Positions 25,171 to 34,221 of a stretch of DNA of 64,000 nt are shown piece after piece. The DNA lies in NCBI RefSeq assembly GCF_019219825.1, contig NZ_JAHUXH010000017.1:94994-158993 (forward strand), read 5' to 3'. Position 1 is the stretch's first letter, and every line of letters starts with the position of its first letter. This DNA comes from Streptomyces sp. TRM70350 (GTDB lineage: Bacteria; Actinomycetota; Actinomycetes; Streptomycetales; Streptomycetaceae). The position numbers were made by a program, and so were the translations under genes. The notes under the pieces were generated by a model, which made no database searches, was not told the DNA's origin, and saw only the letters and a list, made by a program, of their open reading frames with translations.

Positions 25171-25493
25171 AGGGGAAGCCGTACTGGACCCGGCGGAAGC
25201 GGCGCCCTCTGTCGACGGCGTGCAGGGGCTGATGTCCTGGGAGGAGGCGAGCCGCCCGGGCAACGAATGGCTGGTAGGGCTTGGTCAGGGGCCCACACTC
25301 CCGCCACAGGGGGACAATCCCGGCCCCGGGAGCGGCCCCAGCGTCGCCCGTCGAACACTGCCGTCATCCGGGTTGCGCGCAACACCTGAAGCACCTCGGA
25401 ATTACTCCTGCCCGCGCTGCCCGGTTGCTGCGATCGGGCGACGCTCGGCACGTGGAGCGTCGGCTGTCGAGGCTTCGGCACCATGCTGAGTGC

Positions 25494-28295
25494 ATGCCTC
25501 AACTCCTGGGCAGGGTGTCGCCGTGCCGCCCTGGGTACCCGTTCCCGTCCATCCCGGCCCGTGGCCGGCCACGCCGCCGGGCCCGGGTACCCGGCCGGTT
25601 TGTCGTCTGCGCCCTCCTCGGCCTGTTCGTCTTCCTGGTCCCTGCCCTCGCCCCGGGCGGCTTTACGGGCCAGGCGGCGATCGGTGGTCCGCCGGCTGCC
25701 GCCGTGGTGACCGGCGGCGGTGACTCCGGCATGGCGCTGGCCGGGTTCATGATCCAGTCGACTGCCCGGGTGACGGATCCGGCGGCCGAGGTGTCCAGCC
25801 CCGGCTATCCGACGACGGGGTGGTACAAGGCCGGCCCTCGTTCCACCGTCCTCGCCGCCCTGCTGGCGGCCGGTGTCCACCCCGACCCGTTCCACTCCAC
25901 CAACCAGAAGCTGATCCCCGCCGCCGACTTCACGGTCCCGTGGTGGTACCGGTCCGACTTCTCGGTCGACGACAGGCGGGTAGGCCGTACGTATCTCGAC
26001 TTCAGCGGGGTGACCTCCGCCGCCGACGTCTTCGTCAACGGCCGTCGGATCGCGGCGGCGAGCACGGTCGCCGGGACCTACACCCGGCACGAGCTGGACA
26101 TCACTGCTCTGATCAGGCCGGGCACCAACACGGTCGCCTTCCGGGTCCAGCCCAACGACCCGCGCAAGCACCTCACCGTGGGCTGGCTCGACTGGCTGCA
26201 GCCGCCACCGGACGGGAACATGGGCATCGTCCGCGACGTCGTCGTCCGCCGCAGCGGCCCGGTGGTCCTGCGTGACGCCCACGTCGTCACCGACCTGGCC
26301 GTGCCGTCGCTGGCCTTTGCCGACCTGACCGTCAAGGCCCGCCTGCGCAACGACTCACCCGACACCGTCACGGCGCTGCTGTCCGGCACGGCCGGGCCCG
26401 CAGCCCTCAGCCGGCGGGTGACGCTGGCGCCCGGGGAGAGCCGGACCGTGGTCTTCGCCCCGGCCGACCACCCCGGGCTCCATGTGCCTTCGCCACGCGT
26501 ATGGTGGCCCGCCGGGATGGGCGGGCAGCCCCTGTACGACCTCGACCTGGCCGTGACGGTCGACGGAGTCACCTCCGACACCGCACACACCGCCTTCGGT
26601 ATCCGCGACGTGCAGGCGCCGATCAATGCCGACGGTGCGCGCCAGTACCGGATCAACGGCCGTCCGCTGCTGATCAAGGGCGCGGGCTGGTCCCCCGACG
26701 CGTTCCTGCGCTGGGACCCCGTCTACGCCGAGGACCGCATGCGGTACGTCCGTGACCTGGGCCTGAACCTGCTGCGCCTGGAGGGCCACCTGGAGCCCGA
26801 CGAGTTCTTCGACCTCGCGGACCGGTACGGAATCCTCACGCTGCCCGGCTGGGAGTGCTGCAACAAGTGGGAAGGGGAGGTCAACCGCGGGGAGTCCGGG
26901 GAGAAGTGGGACGCCGCCGACCACGCAGTCGCGAGAGCGTCGATGGCCGCCGAGGCGGCCCGGCTGCGCCACCACCCCAGCGTGATCTCGTTCCTGATCG
27001 GCAGCGACGCGGCGCCCAACGCCGAGATCGAGTCGGGATACCTCAAAGCGCTGCGGGCGGCCGACTGGAACGTGCCCGTGATCCCTTCCGCCTCCGGGAA
27101 GCCGTCACCCGTCACCGGCCGCTCCGGGATGCGGATGACCGGCCCCTACGACTGGGTGCCGCCCGGCTACTGGTACGACAAGCGCGAGGGAGGAGCCACC
27201 GGCTTCAACTCCGAGACCAGCGCCGGAGTGAGCATCCCCACCCTCGACACCCTGCGGCGGATGCTGACCCCGACCGAGCTGGAGACCCTCTGGAAGCGAC
27301 CCTCCGCTCCCCAGTACCACCGCTCCCCCTCACCCACATTCTCGACACTCAAGCTGTACAACGCCGCGCTCGCCGGCCGCTACGGACCCCCGACCGACCT
27401 CGGCGACTACGTGCGCAAGGCCCAGCTCGCCCAGTACGAGAACGTCCGGGCGCAGTTCGAGGCGTACTCCCGCAACGCCAAGGACACCACCGCCCCCGCG
27501 ACCGGCGTCATCCACTGGATGCTCAACAGTGGCTGGACGTCCCTGCACTGGCAGCTCATCGACCGCTATCTGGACCAGAACGGGGCCTACTTCGGCGCGA
27601 AGAAGGCCAACGAACCCCTCCACATCCAGTACGGCTACGACAACCGTACGGTGAGCATCGTCAACAACCGCTCAACCGCCGCCTCGGGACTGAAGGCCCG
27701 GGTCACGCTCTTCAACACCGACGGGACCAAGATGTACGACCGCACGGTGACCGGTGTCGACGTCGAAGCCCGCGGCGTGACCACCACCTCGCTGACCGTC
27801 CCGGCCACGGTCCCCGGTCTGGCAAGGACGTACCTGGCCCGGCTGTTGCTCACCGACACCACCGGCCGGGAAGTGAGCCGCAACGTCTACTGGCTCTCCA
27901 CCCGCGACGACGTCCTCGATTACGCTCACACCGACTGGTACCACACCCCCACCACCTCCTACGCCGACCTGACGGGACTGAACTCGATGCCGCAGGTCAC
28001 CTTGGACGTGACGGCCACAACGACGGTAACCAGGCCCGGCACGTCGACGACGACCGTGACCCTCCGCCACCCGGGCACCACGAAGGCGCCCGCTCTGCTC
28101 ACCGACGTCGACGTGGTGTCCGCGGACGGGAAGACTCCCACGCTGCCCATCCACTGGAACGACAATCAGATCAGCCTGTGGCCGGGCGAATCGGCAACCT
28201 TGGTGGCGTCCCATCGGACAGTCGATCCGGAGCGCACCCCACGCGTACGTGTCTCTGGATGGAACGCCCGGGCCGTCACCGTCCCGTCCAGCTGA
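25494..28295 (+). CDS. Glycoside hydrolase family 2, exo-beta-glucosaminidase-like, secreted
   Basis: 933-residue GH2 protein resembling CsxA-type exo-beta-D-glucosaminidases, which remove GlcN from the non-reducing end of chitosan oligomers. After a basic N-terminus a hydrophobic segment (VVCALLGLFVFLVPALAPGG, about residues 38-57) acts as signal or anchor. A sugar-binding domain (TGWYKAGPRSTVLAALLAAG, DVFVNGRRIA) and a beta-sandwich precede the TIM barrel (INGRPLLIKGAGWSPDAFLR, LGLNLLRLEG). SFLIGSDAAPN has the Asp that replaces the usual GH2 acid/base Glu in this subgroup, and TGFNSETSAG has the nucleophile Glu. C-terminal beta domains follow. The ATG at 25494 has only a weak ribosome-binding site, so the start is uncertain. 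It stands alone, with IS debris on both sides. Confidence 0.88.
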   Translation: MPQLLGRVSPCRPGYPFPSIPARGRPRRRARVPGRFVVCALLGLFVFLVPALAPGGFTGQAAIGGPPAAAVVTGGGDSGMALAGFMIQSTARVTDPAAEVSSPGYPTTGWYKAGPRSTVLAALLAAGVHPDPFHSTNQKLIPAADFTVPWWYRSDFSVDDRRVGRTYLDFSGVTSAADVFVNGRRIAAASTVAGTYTRHELDITALIRPGTNTVAFRVQPNDPRKHLTVGWLDWLQPPPDGNMGIVRDVVVRRSGPVVLRDAHVVTDLAVPSLAFADLTVKARLRNDSPDTVTALLSGTAGPAALSRRVTLAPGESRTVVFAPADHPGLHVPSPRVWWPAGMGGQPLYDLDLAVTVDGVTSDTAHTAFGIRDVQAPINADGARQYRINGRPLLIKGAGWSPDAFLRWDPVYAEDRMRYVRDLGLNLLRLEGHLEPDEFFDLADRYGILTLPGWECCNKWEGEVNRGESGEKWDAADHAVARASMAAEAARLRHHPSVISFLIGSDAAPNAEIESGYLKALRAADWNVPVIPSASGKPSPVTGRSGMRMTGPYDWVPPGYWYDKREGGATGFNSETSAGVSIPTLDTLRRMLTPTELETLWKRPSAPQYHRSPSPTFSTLKLYNAALAGRYGPPTDLGDYVRKAQLAQYENVRAQFEAYSRNAKDTTAPATGVIHWMLNSGWTSLHWQLIDRYLDQNGAYFGAKKANEPLHIQYGYDNRTVSIVNNRSTAASGLKARVTLFNTDGTKMYDRTVTGVDVEARGVTTTSLTVPATVPGLARTYLARLLLTDTTGREVSRNVYWLSTRDDVLDYAHTDWYHTPTTSYADLTGLNSMPQVTLDVTATTTVTRPGTSTTTVTLRHPGTTKAPALLTDVDVVSADGKTPTLPIHWNDNQISLWPGESATLVASHRTVDPERTPRVRVSGWNARAVTVPSS

Positions 28296-28879
28296 CGATG
28301 CGGCACCACACATCGTAGGTCCTCATGCCAGTTGGCCAAGGCGCATCGACGTGATCTGCCGGTGTGTGCACCGCGCCTTCCCCGCGCCGGTGCGGGCTGG
28401 TCGGCGAGGGCGTGGACGTCGTCGGCGAGTGCAAGGACCCCTAAGGCCGTGTGCTTCGTCGGCAGGACCCGGGCGACATGGTCACCTCCGCCGGCTTGGC
28501 GCCCCTTTGGTGGCCGGGCTCCCGGGCCTGCGCTCGCAGGATGAACGCTGCACTACGTGGTCGGCGTCTGCACCGCTGTCACCGCCCAACCGGGCAAGGC
28601 CGTCCCCCTCACCCCGCCCTGCAGCGAAGTGTCCCGAGCCGGTCCAGAGCGTCAAGTCACCGGTCATCAAGGTGGGCAGGCATGCGGCCGGGCCGGTGCA
28701 ACGGCGCGAGGGCCTGCGGCCCGGCACCGAATCGCAGCGGCTTCAAGCGCATGTACTCATGCTTCGTGGCGTTGCGGATCCGACCCGCCGGGCGCGGGAT
28801 CCGCAACGCCGTCGGCGGGCCGGAAACTGCCCGTGTGCCGACTGCTGGCGGATATCGCCTGCGAGAGAGCGCGAGCCGA
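28296..28879. other. Gap with inverted repeat, no gene
   Basis: No supportable coding sequence. It separates the GH2 stop from an IS701-type fragment and carries the inverted repeat at 28768-28810. Open frames here lack recognisable protein patterns. Confidence 0.4.
28768..28810. repeat. Perfect 14-bp inverted repeat
   Basis: GGCGTTGCGGATCC at 28768-28781 is exactly repeated in reverse complement at 28797-28810, with a 15-nt GC-rich spacer. It could be a strong hairpin (terminator) or an insertion-sequence target or end, given the transposase fragment 70 bp further on. Confidence 0.75.
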
Positions 28880-29095
28880 CGCGGTTGTGGTTCCTGAACC
28901 TGCCCGAGGACACCGCGCTGACCGCCCTCGTCAGGCCGGCGGAACTGCGCCGGCGGATCGAGCACGACTACCGCGAGATGAAGCAGGCCGCGGGACGTGC
29001 CCACTTCGAAGGCCGCACCTGGCAAGGCGGGCACCACCACGTCACCTTCGTCTGTGCCGCCTACGGCTTCTCCCACCCTGACCCATGTCGGGCGC
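28880..29095 (+). pseudogene. IS701/IS4-type transposase, C-terminal fragment
   Basis: LPEDTALTALVRPAELRRRI and EHDYREMKQAAGRAHFEGRT, ending WQGGHHHVTFVCAAYGF, match the last part of IS701-type DDE transposases (RIEHDYRELKxxLGLDHFEGR). The frame has no N-terminal DDE domain and runs into the 3' end of the opposing ABC permease gene. Inactive remnant. Confidence 0.75.
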
Positions 29096-29108
29096 GTGCC
29101 GAAGCCTC

Positions 29109-29978
29109 TCACTTGAGGCCGCTGAGCATCATGCCGCGGATGTAGTACTTCTGCAGCAGCAGGAAGGCGATGAGGACCGGCAGGATGCTCAGGACGAGAC
29201 CGGCCATGACGATCGGCATCGTGCGGGTGGGGTCCACGTAGTCCTGCAGGAGCTGGATGCCGACGGGCAGGGTCATCACGTCCGGGTTGGCGGTGGAGAT
29301 GAGCAGCGCCCAGATGTACTCGTTCCACGCGTGGACGAAGGTCAGCAGACCGAGCGTCAGCACGACCGGTGTGGTCTGCGGCACGACGATCCGCCACCAC
29401 ACGGCGAACTCGCCGGCACCGTCGATACGTGCGGCCTCCAGGACCTCGTCCGGGATCGAGACCATGAACTGGCGCATCAGGAAGATGCCGAAGCCGTTGA
29501 CGAGGAACGGCATGGCGAGCGCCGCGATGCTGACGGTCAGGCCCGCGCCCCCGCGCCCGAACAGGTCGTTGCCGCCCGCCAGCGGCCAGTGCACCAGGAT
29601 CAGGAAGTGCGGGATGAAGAAGAGGAACGGGGGGAACATCATCGTCGACAGCACGAGTCGGAAGATGAGGTTCCGGCCGGGGAAGCGGAGTTTGGCGAGC
29701 GCGTAGCCGGCGAGCGACGACGTCAGCAGTACCGATCCGGTGATCACGGCGGTTGCGATGACGCTGTTGCGGAAGAGCACCGGCAGGTCGAGCTGGTCGA
29801 TCGCCGCCCGGTAGTTCGACAGGTCGAACGCCTCGGGCAGGAACCGGTACGGCAGCGTGCCGGCCTCACCGGCCCCCTTGAACGACGTCATCACCATGTC
29901 GAGGAACGGCACCACCGTGAGCACGGCGCCGGTCGCCACCACCAGATACGACAACCACGGGAAACGGCGGCGGATCAT
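29109..29978 (-). CDS. Sugar ABC transporter permease 2 (MalG-type)
   Basis: 289-residue inner-membrane permease of the CUT1 carbohydrate family. It has six predicted membrane segments and the EAA loop VLEAARIDGAGEFAVWWRIV that contacts the ATPase. The N-terminal MIRRRFPWLSYLVVATGAVL and the closing YYIRGMMLSGLK (xxGLxxGAVKG-like) are typical. Its ATG overlaps the permease 1 stop (ATGA), so it is the last gene of the GNAT-binding protein-permease-permease operon. No ATPase gene is present; actinomycetes commonly use the shared MsiK ATPase for such systems. Confidence 0.93.
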   Translation of the reverse strand: MIRRRFPWLSYLVVATGAVLTVVPFLDMVMTSFKGAGEAGTLPYRFLPEAFDLSNYRAAIDQLDLPVLFRNSVIATAVITGSVLLTSSLAGYALAKLRFPGRNLIFRLVLSTMMFPPFLFFIPHFLILVHWPLAGGNDLFGRGGAGLTVSIAALAMPFLVNGFGIFLMRQFMVSIPDEVLEAARIDGAGEFAVWWRIVVPQTTPVVLTLGLLTFVHAWNEYIWALLISTANPDVMTLPVGIQLLQDYVDPTRTMPIVMAGLVLSILPVLIAFLLLQKYYIRGMMLSGLK

Positions 29979-30937
29979 GCGTCCTCCCCCTTGCGCCGGA
30001 AGATCCACAACTGCACCAGGGTGACCAGGAGGACCACCACGAACAGCACGAGGGCGGCGGCGCTCGCGGGGCCCCAGTGGCCGTACGAGAAGGCCTGCCG
30101 GTACATCTCCAGGGCGGCCACGTTGGTCGCGTCGCCCGGCCCGCCCTTGGTCATCACGATGATCAGCGCGAAGGACTGCAGGCCGCTGATGAGCTGGGTG
30201 ATGCACACGAGCAGCAGGGACGGCCGCAGCAGCGGAAGTGTGATCTTCCACAGGACGGTGACCGGCCCGGCGCCGTCCAGCGCTGCGGCCTCGTAGTACG
30301 ACTCGGGAATGGACTTCAGCCCGGCGGTCAGGACGAGGATCGCAGAGCCGACCGAGGCCCAGGCATGGACGACCACGACCGAGGGCAGTGCGGTGTCCGG
30401 GTCGTGGAGGAAGGACACCGAGCCGAGTCCGAGGGCGTTGAGGACGCCGTTGACGAGGCCACCCGGCTCGTACATGTACTTCCACACGTTGCCGACGGCG
30501 ACGACGGTCGTCACGATCGGCAGGAAGTACAGGGTGCGCCACAGCCCCTGGAACCTCAGGTTGTCGATGCAGGCGGCGACGACGACGGAGCCTGCGAGCG
30601 CGAGGACCGTGGTGCCCAGGGCGAACAGCAGCGTGTTGGTGAGGACCGGCGCCAGGAACGTCGATCCGTCCGCGAAGAGGCCCGTGACGTTGTCCGTGCC
30701 GACCGGTCGGATGTCGCCGAGGTCGAACCCGGCCCAGCGGGACATCGACAGCAGCACCGCGAAACCGAGCGGCAGGATCAAAAAGACGGCGAAGAACAGC
30801 AACGTCGGCGCAAGGAAGAGATAGGCGACGACGGCCTGGCGGCGCCGGGTCCGGGCGCGGCCGTCGACGCCCGCCCCGGCGGAGCGCGTGCGGGGCGCCG
30901 CCCGCTCGGTCGTCGCCGTCGTCAGCGCGTTCACCAT
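29975..30937 (-). CDS. Sugar ABC transporter permease 1 (MalF-type)
   Basis: 320-residue CUT1 permease. After ~35 polar residues rich in Arg, QAVVAYLFLAPTLLFFAVFL begins the first of six membrane segments; the EAA loop is YYEAAALDGAGPVTVLWKIT. The ATG at 30937 is followed at once by GTG, either of which may be used, and overlaps the binding-protein stop by 7 bases. It pairs with the MalG-type permease immediately downstream to form the channel. Confidence 0.93.
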   Translation of the reverse strand: MVNALTTATTERAAPRTRSAGAGVDGRARTRRRQAVVAYLFLAPTLLFFAVFLILPLGFAVLLSMSRWAGFDLGDIRPVGTDNVTGLFADGSTFLAPVLTNTLLFALGTTVLALAGSVVVAACIDNLRFQGLWRTLYFLPIVTTVVAVGNVWKYMYEPGGLVNGVLNALGLGSVSFLHDPDTALPSVVVVHAWASVGSAILVLTAGLKSIPESYYEAAALDGAGPVTVLWKITLPLLRPSLLLVCITQLISGLQSFALIIVMTKGGPGDATNVAALEMYRQAFSYGHWGPASAAALVLFVVVLLVTLVQLWIFRRKGEDA

Positions 30938-32271
30938 GAGCGCGACACCTCTCGGTCGATCTGACGGCGGGTGGTGCGCAGTGCCTGGTCGACCGACTGC
31001 TGACCGGTCCACAGCGCCTCGATGGTCTTGCGCAGCAGCGATTTGGCCTGCTGTGCGCCGGGCGCGTTCGGCTCCGGGACCGCGTACGCCAGCGCGTCCA
31101 GGAAGGGGCGCAGGTTTGTATCGCTGTGCGCGCCCAGCAGCGTGCGCATGTCGTCGGCGCGGCCGGTCAGGGAGCCGGCCGACACCTGCAGGGAGCTCAT
31201 CCGGGTCGCTTTCCCGCCCACCTTCGCGCTCTTGACGTTCACTTTCTCGGTGTTGAGCCAGCGCAGGAACTCCCAGGCGGCGCGCGGGTGCTTGCTGGCC
31301 GCGTTGACCCCGAGCATGAAGCCGGTGCAGAGCGTGGCGCGCTTGCCGTCCGCCTCGGGCAGGGGCAGCGGCGCGACGCCGACGTCGCGGTAGTCCTTGC
31401 CCATCAGGGTCTTCAGGCTCCCGGTCCACCAGCCGGCGCTGACCACCATGGCCACCTGCCCGGACCTGAACGCCTTGTAGACGTTGACACCGGGGGCGCT
31501 CGCACCGCTGGCGACGAGGCGGTGCTCCAGCTCGAACACGGCCCGTCCGGCCGCCGATTCGATGGCGGTGCTCTGGCCGTCCTTGGCGAGGAACATTCCG
31601 CCGGCGGCGTGGAGCAGGGCGAGTGTCTGGCCGACCGTGGTGGAGTCGTCGGCGGTCGACAGTCCGAAGCCCTGGACCAGTGTGTTGCCGTAACGGTCGC
31701 GCCGGGCGGTGCGGTAGGCGGTCTGCTCCAGTTCCTGCCAGGTGCGCGGGGGGCCGTCGATGTCGGCTTCGCGCAGCAGCCGCTTGTTGTAGTAGAGGGC
31801 GTAGGTCTGTACCTCGGTGGGGTAGCCGTAGACCTGGCCGCCCACCGAGGCGGCGTCGACCGCGGCTTGGCTGTAGCCGCGTGTGATCTCCTCGGCGTGC
31901 TCGGAGGGAGCGGGCCCAAGGACGCCTGCCTTGACGAGCTGGCCGTTCCACAGGCAGTACGGGTGGAGGATGTCGGCGCCCAGGCCCGCGGCCTGCCGGA
32001 CCATGAACGTGGTCAGCAGGTCCGTGAACTCGACGGCCTTGGTCTGCACCTTGATGCGGTCGTGGGTCGCGTTCCACTCGTCGACGGGGCCCTGCAGGGC
32101 CTGCTTGAGGACCCCGCTGGCGTAGTGGGAGAGCAGGGTGAGGACGATCGGGTCCCCGGGCCGCCCGGTGCCCTGGTGCGGTGCGGAGCATCCGGAGGCG
32201 AGCAGTGCCGAGGGGAGCGCGAGCGCGAAGTGACGGCGGCTCAGGCCGCTGGTGCGGCGTGCCGGCGTCAT
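30931..32271 (-). CDS. Extracellular sugar-binding lipoprotein of the ABC transporter
   Basis: 446-residue solute-binding protein of the SBP_bac_1 type. The signal has SGLSRRHFALALPSALLASGC: a twin-Arg pair and a lipobox with Cys28 as the lipid-anchored first mature residue. EVQTYALYYNKRLLREADID, the hinge region WWTGSLKTLMG and GFMLGVNAASKHPRAAWEFL are typical of carbohydrate-binding members. Its ATG overlaps the GNAT stop (ATGA), so translation is coupled. The ligand is not readable; the DUF1343 remnant upstream and the cell-wall context suggest an amino sugar. Confidence 0.92.
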   Translation of the reverse strand: MTPARRTSGLSRRHFALALPSALLASGCSAPHQGTGRPGDPIVLTLLSHYASGVLKQALQGPVDEWNATHDRIKVQTKAVEFTDLLTTFMVRQAAGLGADILHPYCLWNGQLVKAGVLGPAPSEHAEEITRGYSQAAVDAASVGGQVYGYPTEVQTYALYYNKRLLREADIDGPPRTWQELEQTAYRTARRDRYGNTLVQGFGLSTADDSTTVGQTLALLHAAGGMFLAKDGQSTAIESAAGRAVFELEHRLVASGASAPGVNVYKAFRSGQVAMVVSAGWWTGSLKTLMGKDYRDVGVAPLPLPEADGKRATLCTGFMLGVNAASKHPRAAWEFLRWLNTEKVNVKSAKVGGKATRMSSLQVSAGSLTGRADDMRTLLGAHSDTNLRPFLDALAYAVPEPNAPGAQQAKSLLRKTIEALWTGQQSVDQALRTTRRQIDREVSRSW

Positions 32272-33248
32272 AGAGCGGCCTCACGGCGCATCACGCGGAA
32301 CACGCGGGTCGTGGTGAAGCCGGTCTTGCGGTACAGGTGGCCTGCCGGGGACTGCGCGCCGGTCCACAGGAACCACGCGCTGTGCGCGCGGCGCGCCCGC
32401 ATCCTCTCCAGGACCAGGTGCAGCAGGACCTCGCCGAGCCCGGTGCCGCGCATCTGCGGAAGCACGCCGATCGGGCCGAACCGCTCGTCCACCGCGTCGA
32501 ACGCGCCGTGCATCGCCCAGCCGGCCATGCGGTGCGAGGGGTCCCGGACGACGACGATCCGGTCGAGCGGCGTGCCCGCGGCCAGACACGCCCGGATCGT
32601 GCACGCCCAGTCCGGACCGAAGTGGTTCTGGGCGAGCGCGAACAGATCCACCAGGTCGTCGTCGGAGGGGGTGGCGAACCGGTAGCCCTGCGCCGTCAGT
32701 TCATCCATGCGGCGCGCGACGTCCTTGGGGAAGCGATAGCCCACCAGGCCACGGTCCATCGCCTCCGCCTCGTACAGTGTGCGAAAGCCCAGGGACTGAA
32801 GGAGCAGGGCCGCTTCCGGGTAGGTCTCGGCGTCCAGGCCGGGCAGGACGTAGTTGGGGGTGTACGAGGAGAAGTCCACCCGGGTGCGGCCGTGGCCGTG
32901 CAGCCAGTCGAGGGCGTCGGTCAGCAGCCGGCGGCCGAGGCCGCGCCTGCGGGCGGCCGGGTCGACGAAGAAGAACGGGATCCAGCCCTGCTCCGGCTCC
33001 AGGTCGGTGCCGGTCATCGGCGTCAGACGGCGCACCGCGTAGGCCGCACCGACGACACGGCCGGCCTCGACGGCGACCCGAAGACCTTGCGGATCGAAGT
33101 TGGGGTCGAGCAGCACCAGGGAGCGGAAGCGGTCCGCAGTGACGGGGTCGGTCGGCGCACTGCGCCGCCACACCTGAACCACCTGCGGTCCGTCGCCCGC
33201 ACGGAAGCCGCGGATGCCGTCCCGGGATGTCGTTGTGCGATCGGTCAT
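32268..33248 (-). CDS. Tandem GNAT acetyltransferase, first gene of the transporter operon
   Basis: 326-residue protein with two GNAT folds. The first (about 10-165) has the acetyl-CoA motif DPAARRRGLGRRLLTDAL; the second (about 180-320) has PQMRGTGLGEVLLHLVLERM. Both show the Q/RxxGxG/A pattern. The substrate is unknown; a sugar amine or amino sugar is reasonable next to an ABC sugar transporter. I chose the ATG at 33248; another in-frame ATG at 33269 would add seven residues. It is coupled to the binding-protein gene by an ATGA overlap, and lies just after a broken DUF1343 gene which was probably the operon's first gene. Confidence 0.85.
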   Translation of the reverse strand: MTDRTTTSRDGIRGFRAGDGPQVVQVWRRSAPTDPVTADRFRSLVLLDPNFDPQGLRVAVEAGRVVGAAYAVRRLTPMTGTDLEPEQGWIPFFFVDPAARRRGLGRRLLTDALDWLHGHGRTRVDFSSYTPNYVLPGLDAETYPEAALLLQSLGFRTLYEAEAMDRGLVGYRFPKDVARRMDELTAQGYRFATPSDDDLVDLFALAQNHFGPDWACTIRACLAAGTPLDRIVVVRDPSHRMAGWAMHGAFDAVDERFGPIGVLPQMRGTGLGEVLLHLVLERMRARRAHSAWFLWTGAQSPAGHLYRKTGFTTTRVFRVMRREAAL

Positions 33249-33424
33249 TGGCGGGGTTGTTCCTTCCATACACCGGTAAAGGGACGGCGCCAGAGCGCCG
33301 CCTGCAGAGGGTTGCTGCGCTCTGGCGGCGATGCGCTGCGCCACGGCGACCAGCCTTCGGTTCATGAGGGGCGTGAGGCGATGACGCGCCTCCGCGCCCG
33401 GCTGCTCGGTCGGGGGGCAGGGCG

Positions 33425-33805
33425 GCGCCCACGCGCAGGTGCAGAACCTGGCCCCGATGTCCCCCAGGCCGCACACCAGGGCGCCGACACCCCTGTCGAT
33501 GAACGGCTGTCGACGTGCTCGCCGCTCAACCGGTACGTGTCGCCGACCGGCGGACCGGTGGCGGGATCCGCATGCGCGGCCTCGTTCTCGCCGCCCTGAC
33601 CGCTGCCGTGCAGCCCGTGCTCGGGCCCGGACCGGGCGACCGGCGGCGCGTCGGCCTCAAGCAGCGCGGGTGCGGCCGGGCGCAGGTCGGGCAGAACGCC
33701 GGTGTGGCTGGTCACCAGCCCCACTCGGCCGGGCCGGGCGGGTCCGGGCCGGGCGTGCAGTCGTGCGATCCCGGTCGTCACCGCGACGCGGTTGTCCGTG
33801 CTCAT
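33425..33805 (-). pseudogene. DUF1343 (NamZ-like exo-N-acetylmuramidase), truncated and frameshifted
   Basis: DUF1343 proteins are exo-beta-N-acetylmuramidases acting on peptidoglycan fragments. From the ATG at 33805 the frame reads RVGLVTSHTGVLPDLRPA, then GPEHGLHGSGQGGENEAA and PPVGDTYRLSGEHVD, which matches the family's N-terminal third (RVGLVTNxTGV, FGPEHG, GLPVYSLYG). A frameshift near 33,490-33,510 moves the match to LVCGLGDIGARFCTCAWA (family DIQDVGxRxYTY). After that all similarity ends, about 125 residues into a ~400-residue family. An intact-looking promoter remains upstream. Downstream genes may still be expressed from it. Confidence 0.75.
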
Positions 33806-33847
33806 CCTGTGCCTGTCTGCCAGTGACATCTCGAAGCGGCGGCAGGA

Positions 33848-33877
33848 AATCTACTGGTATGTCCTGTAGTTACGCAA
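33848..33877 (-). promoter_or_regulatory. Promoter with overlapping palindromic operator for the transporter operon
   Basis: On the minus strand TTGCGT (33877-33872) and TAGATT (33853-33848) are separated by 18 bp, a good vegetative promoter. An imperfect palindrome CTACTGG-N5-CCTGTAG (33851-33869) overlaps the spacer and -10 box, where a repressor would block transcription. Its left half contains ACTGGT, the half-site of the DasR element, but the right half does not match. Confidence 0.5.
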
Positions 33878-34221
33878 TTAATCACCAACGGGTCGTGCCG
33901 ATGCCGGCCCGGATCCTGCCGCGGCGGCCGGGCAGCGCGGCGAGGCGAAGCGCGTTGGGGCGCCCGGCGACAAGGTGCGGCGGGGCGAGGCCGACCGAGC
34001 CCGCACGGCTCGCCCCGGCCCGCGTCCGCCGGGGGTTTCGGAACCTCCGCCCGCACCTTGCCTGTCCGGCCGGTCCACCGAAACCCTCAACGCCCGAGAC
34101 AAGCTGATCCGGCACCTCGTGACGCGCGGGGGTCGGAGCAGTTCGCGGCGGCGGGCGAGGCGAGTTGTCCAGACGCCACCCGCCGGTCTCGTCGAACTGG
34201 GCTGCTCCACGTAAGCAACGG
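33878..34221. other. Gap between divergent-era remnants
   Basis: Between the transporter promoter and the 3' end of the HEAT-repeat gene. Open frames occur on both strands but have GC-driven composition and no recognisable motif. I see no supportable feature. Confidence 0.4.

Noticed and set aside
33848..33869. A DasR-responsive element (ACTGGT half-site) in the transporter promoter
   Set aside because: Only the left half matches; the right half departs from the consensus at most positions, so it is listed only as a generic palindrome.
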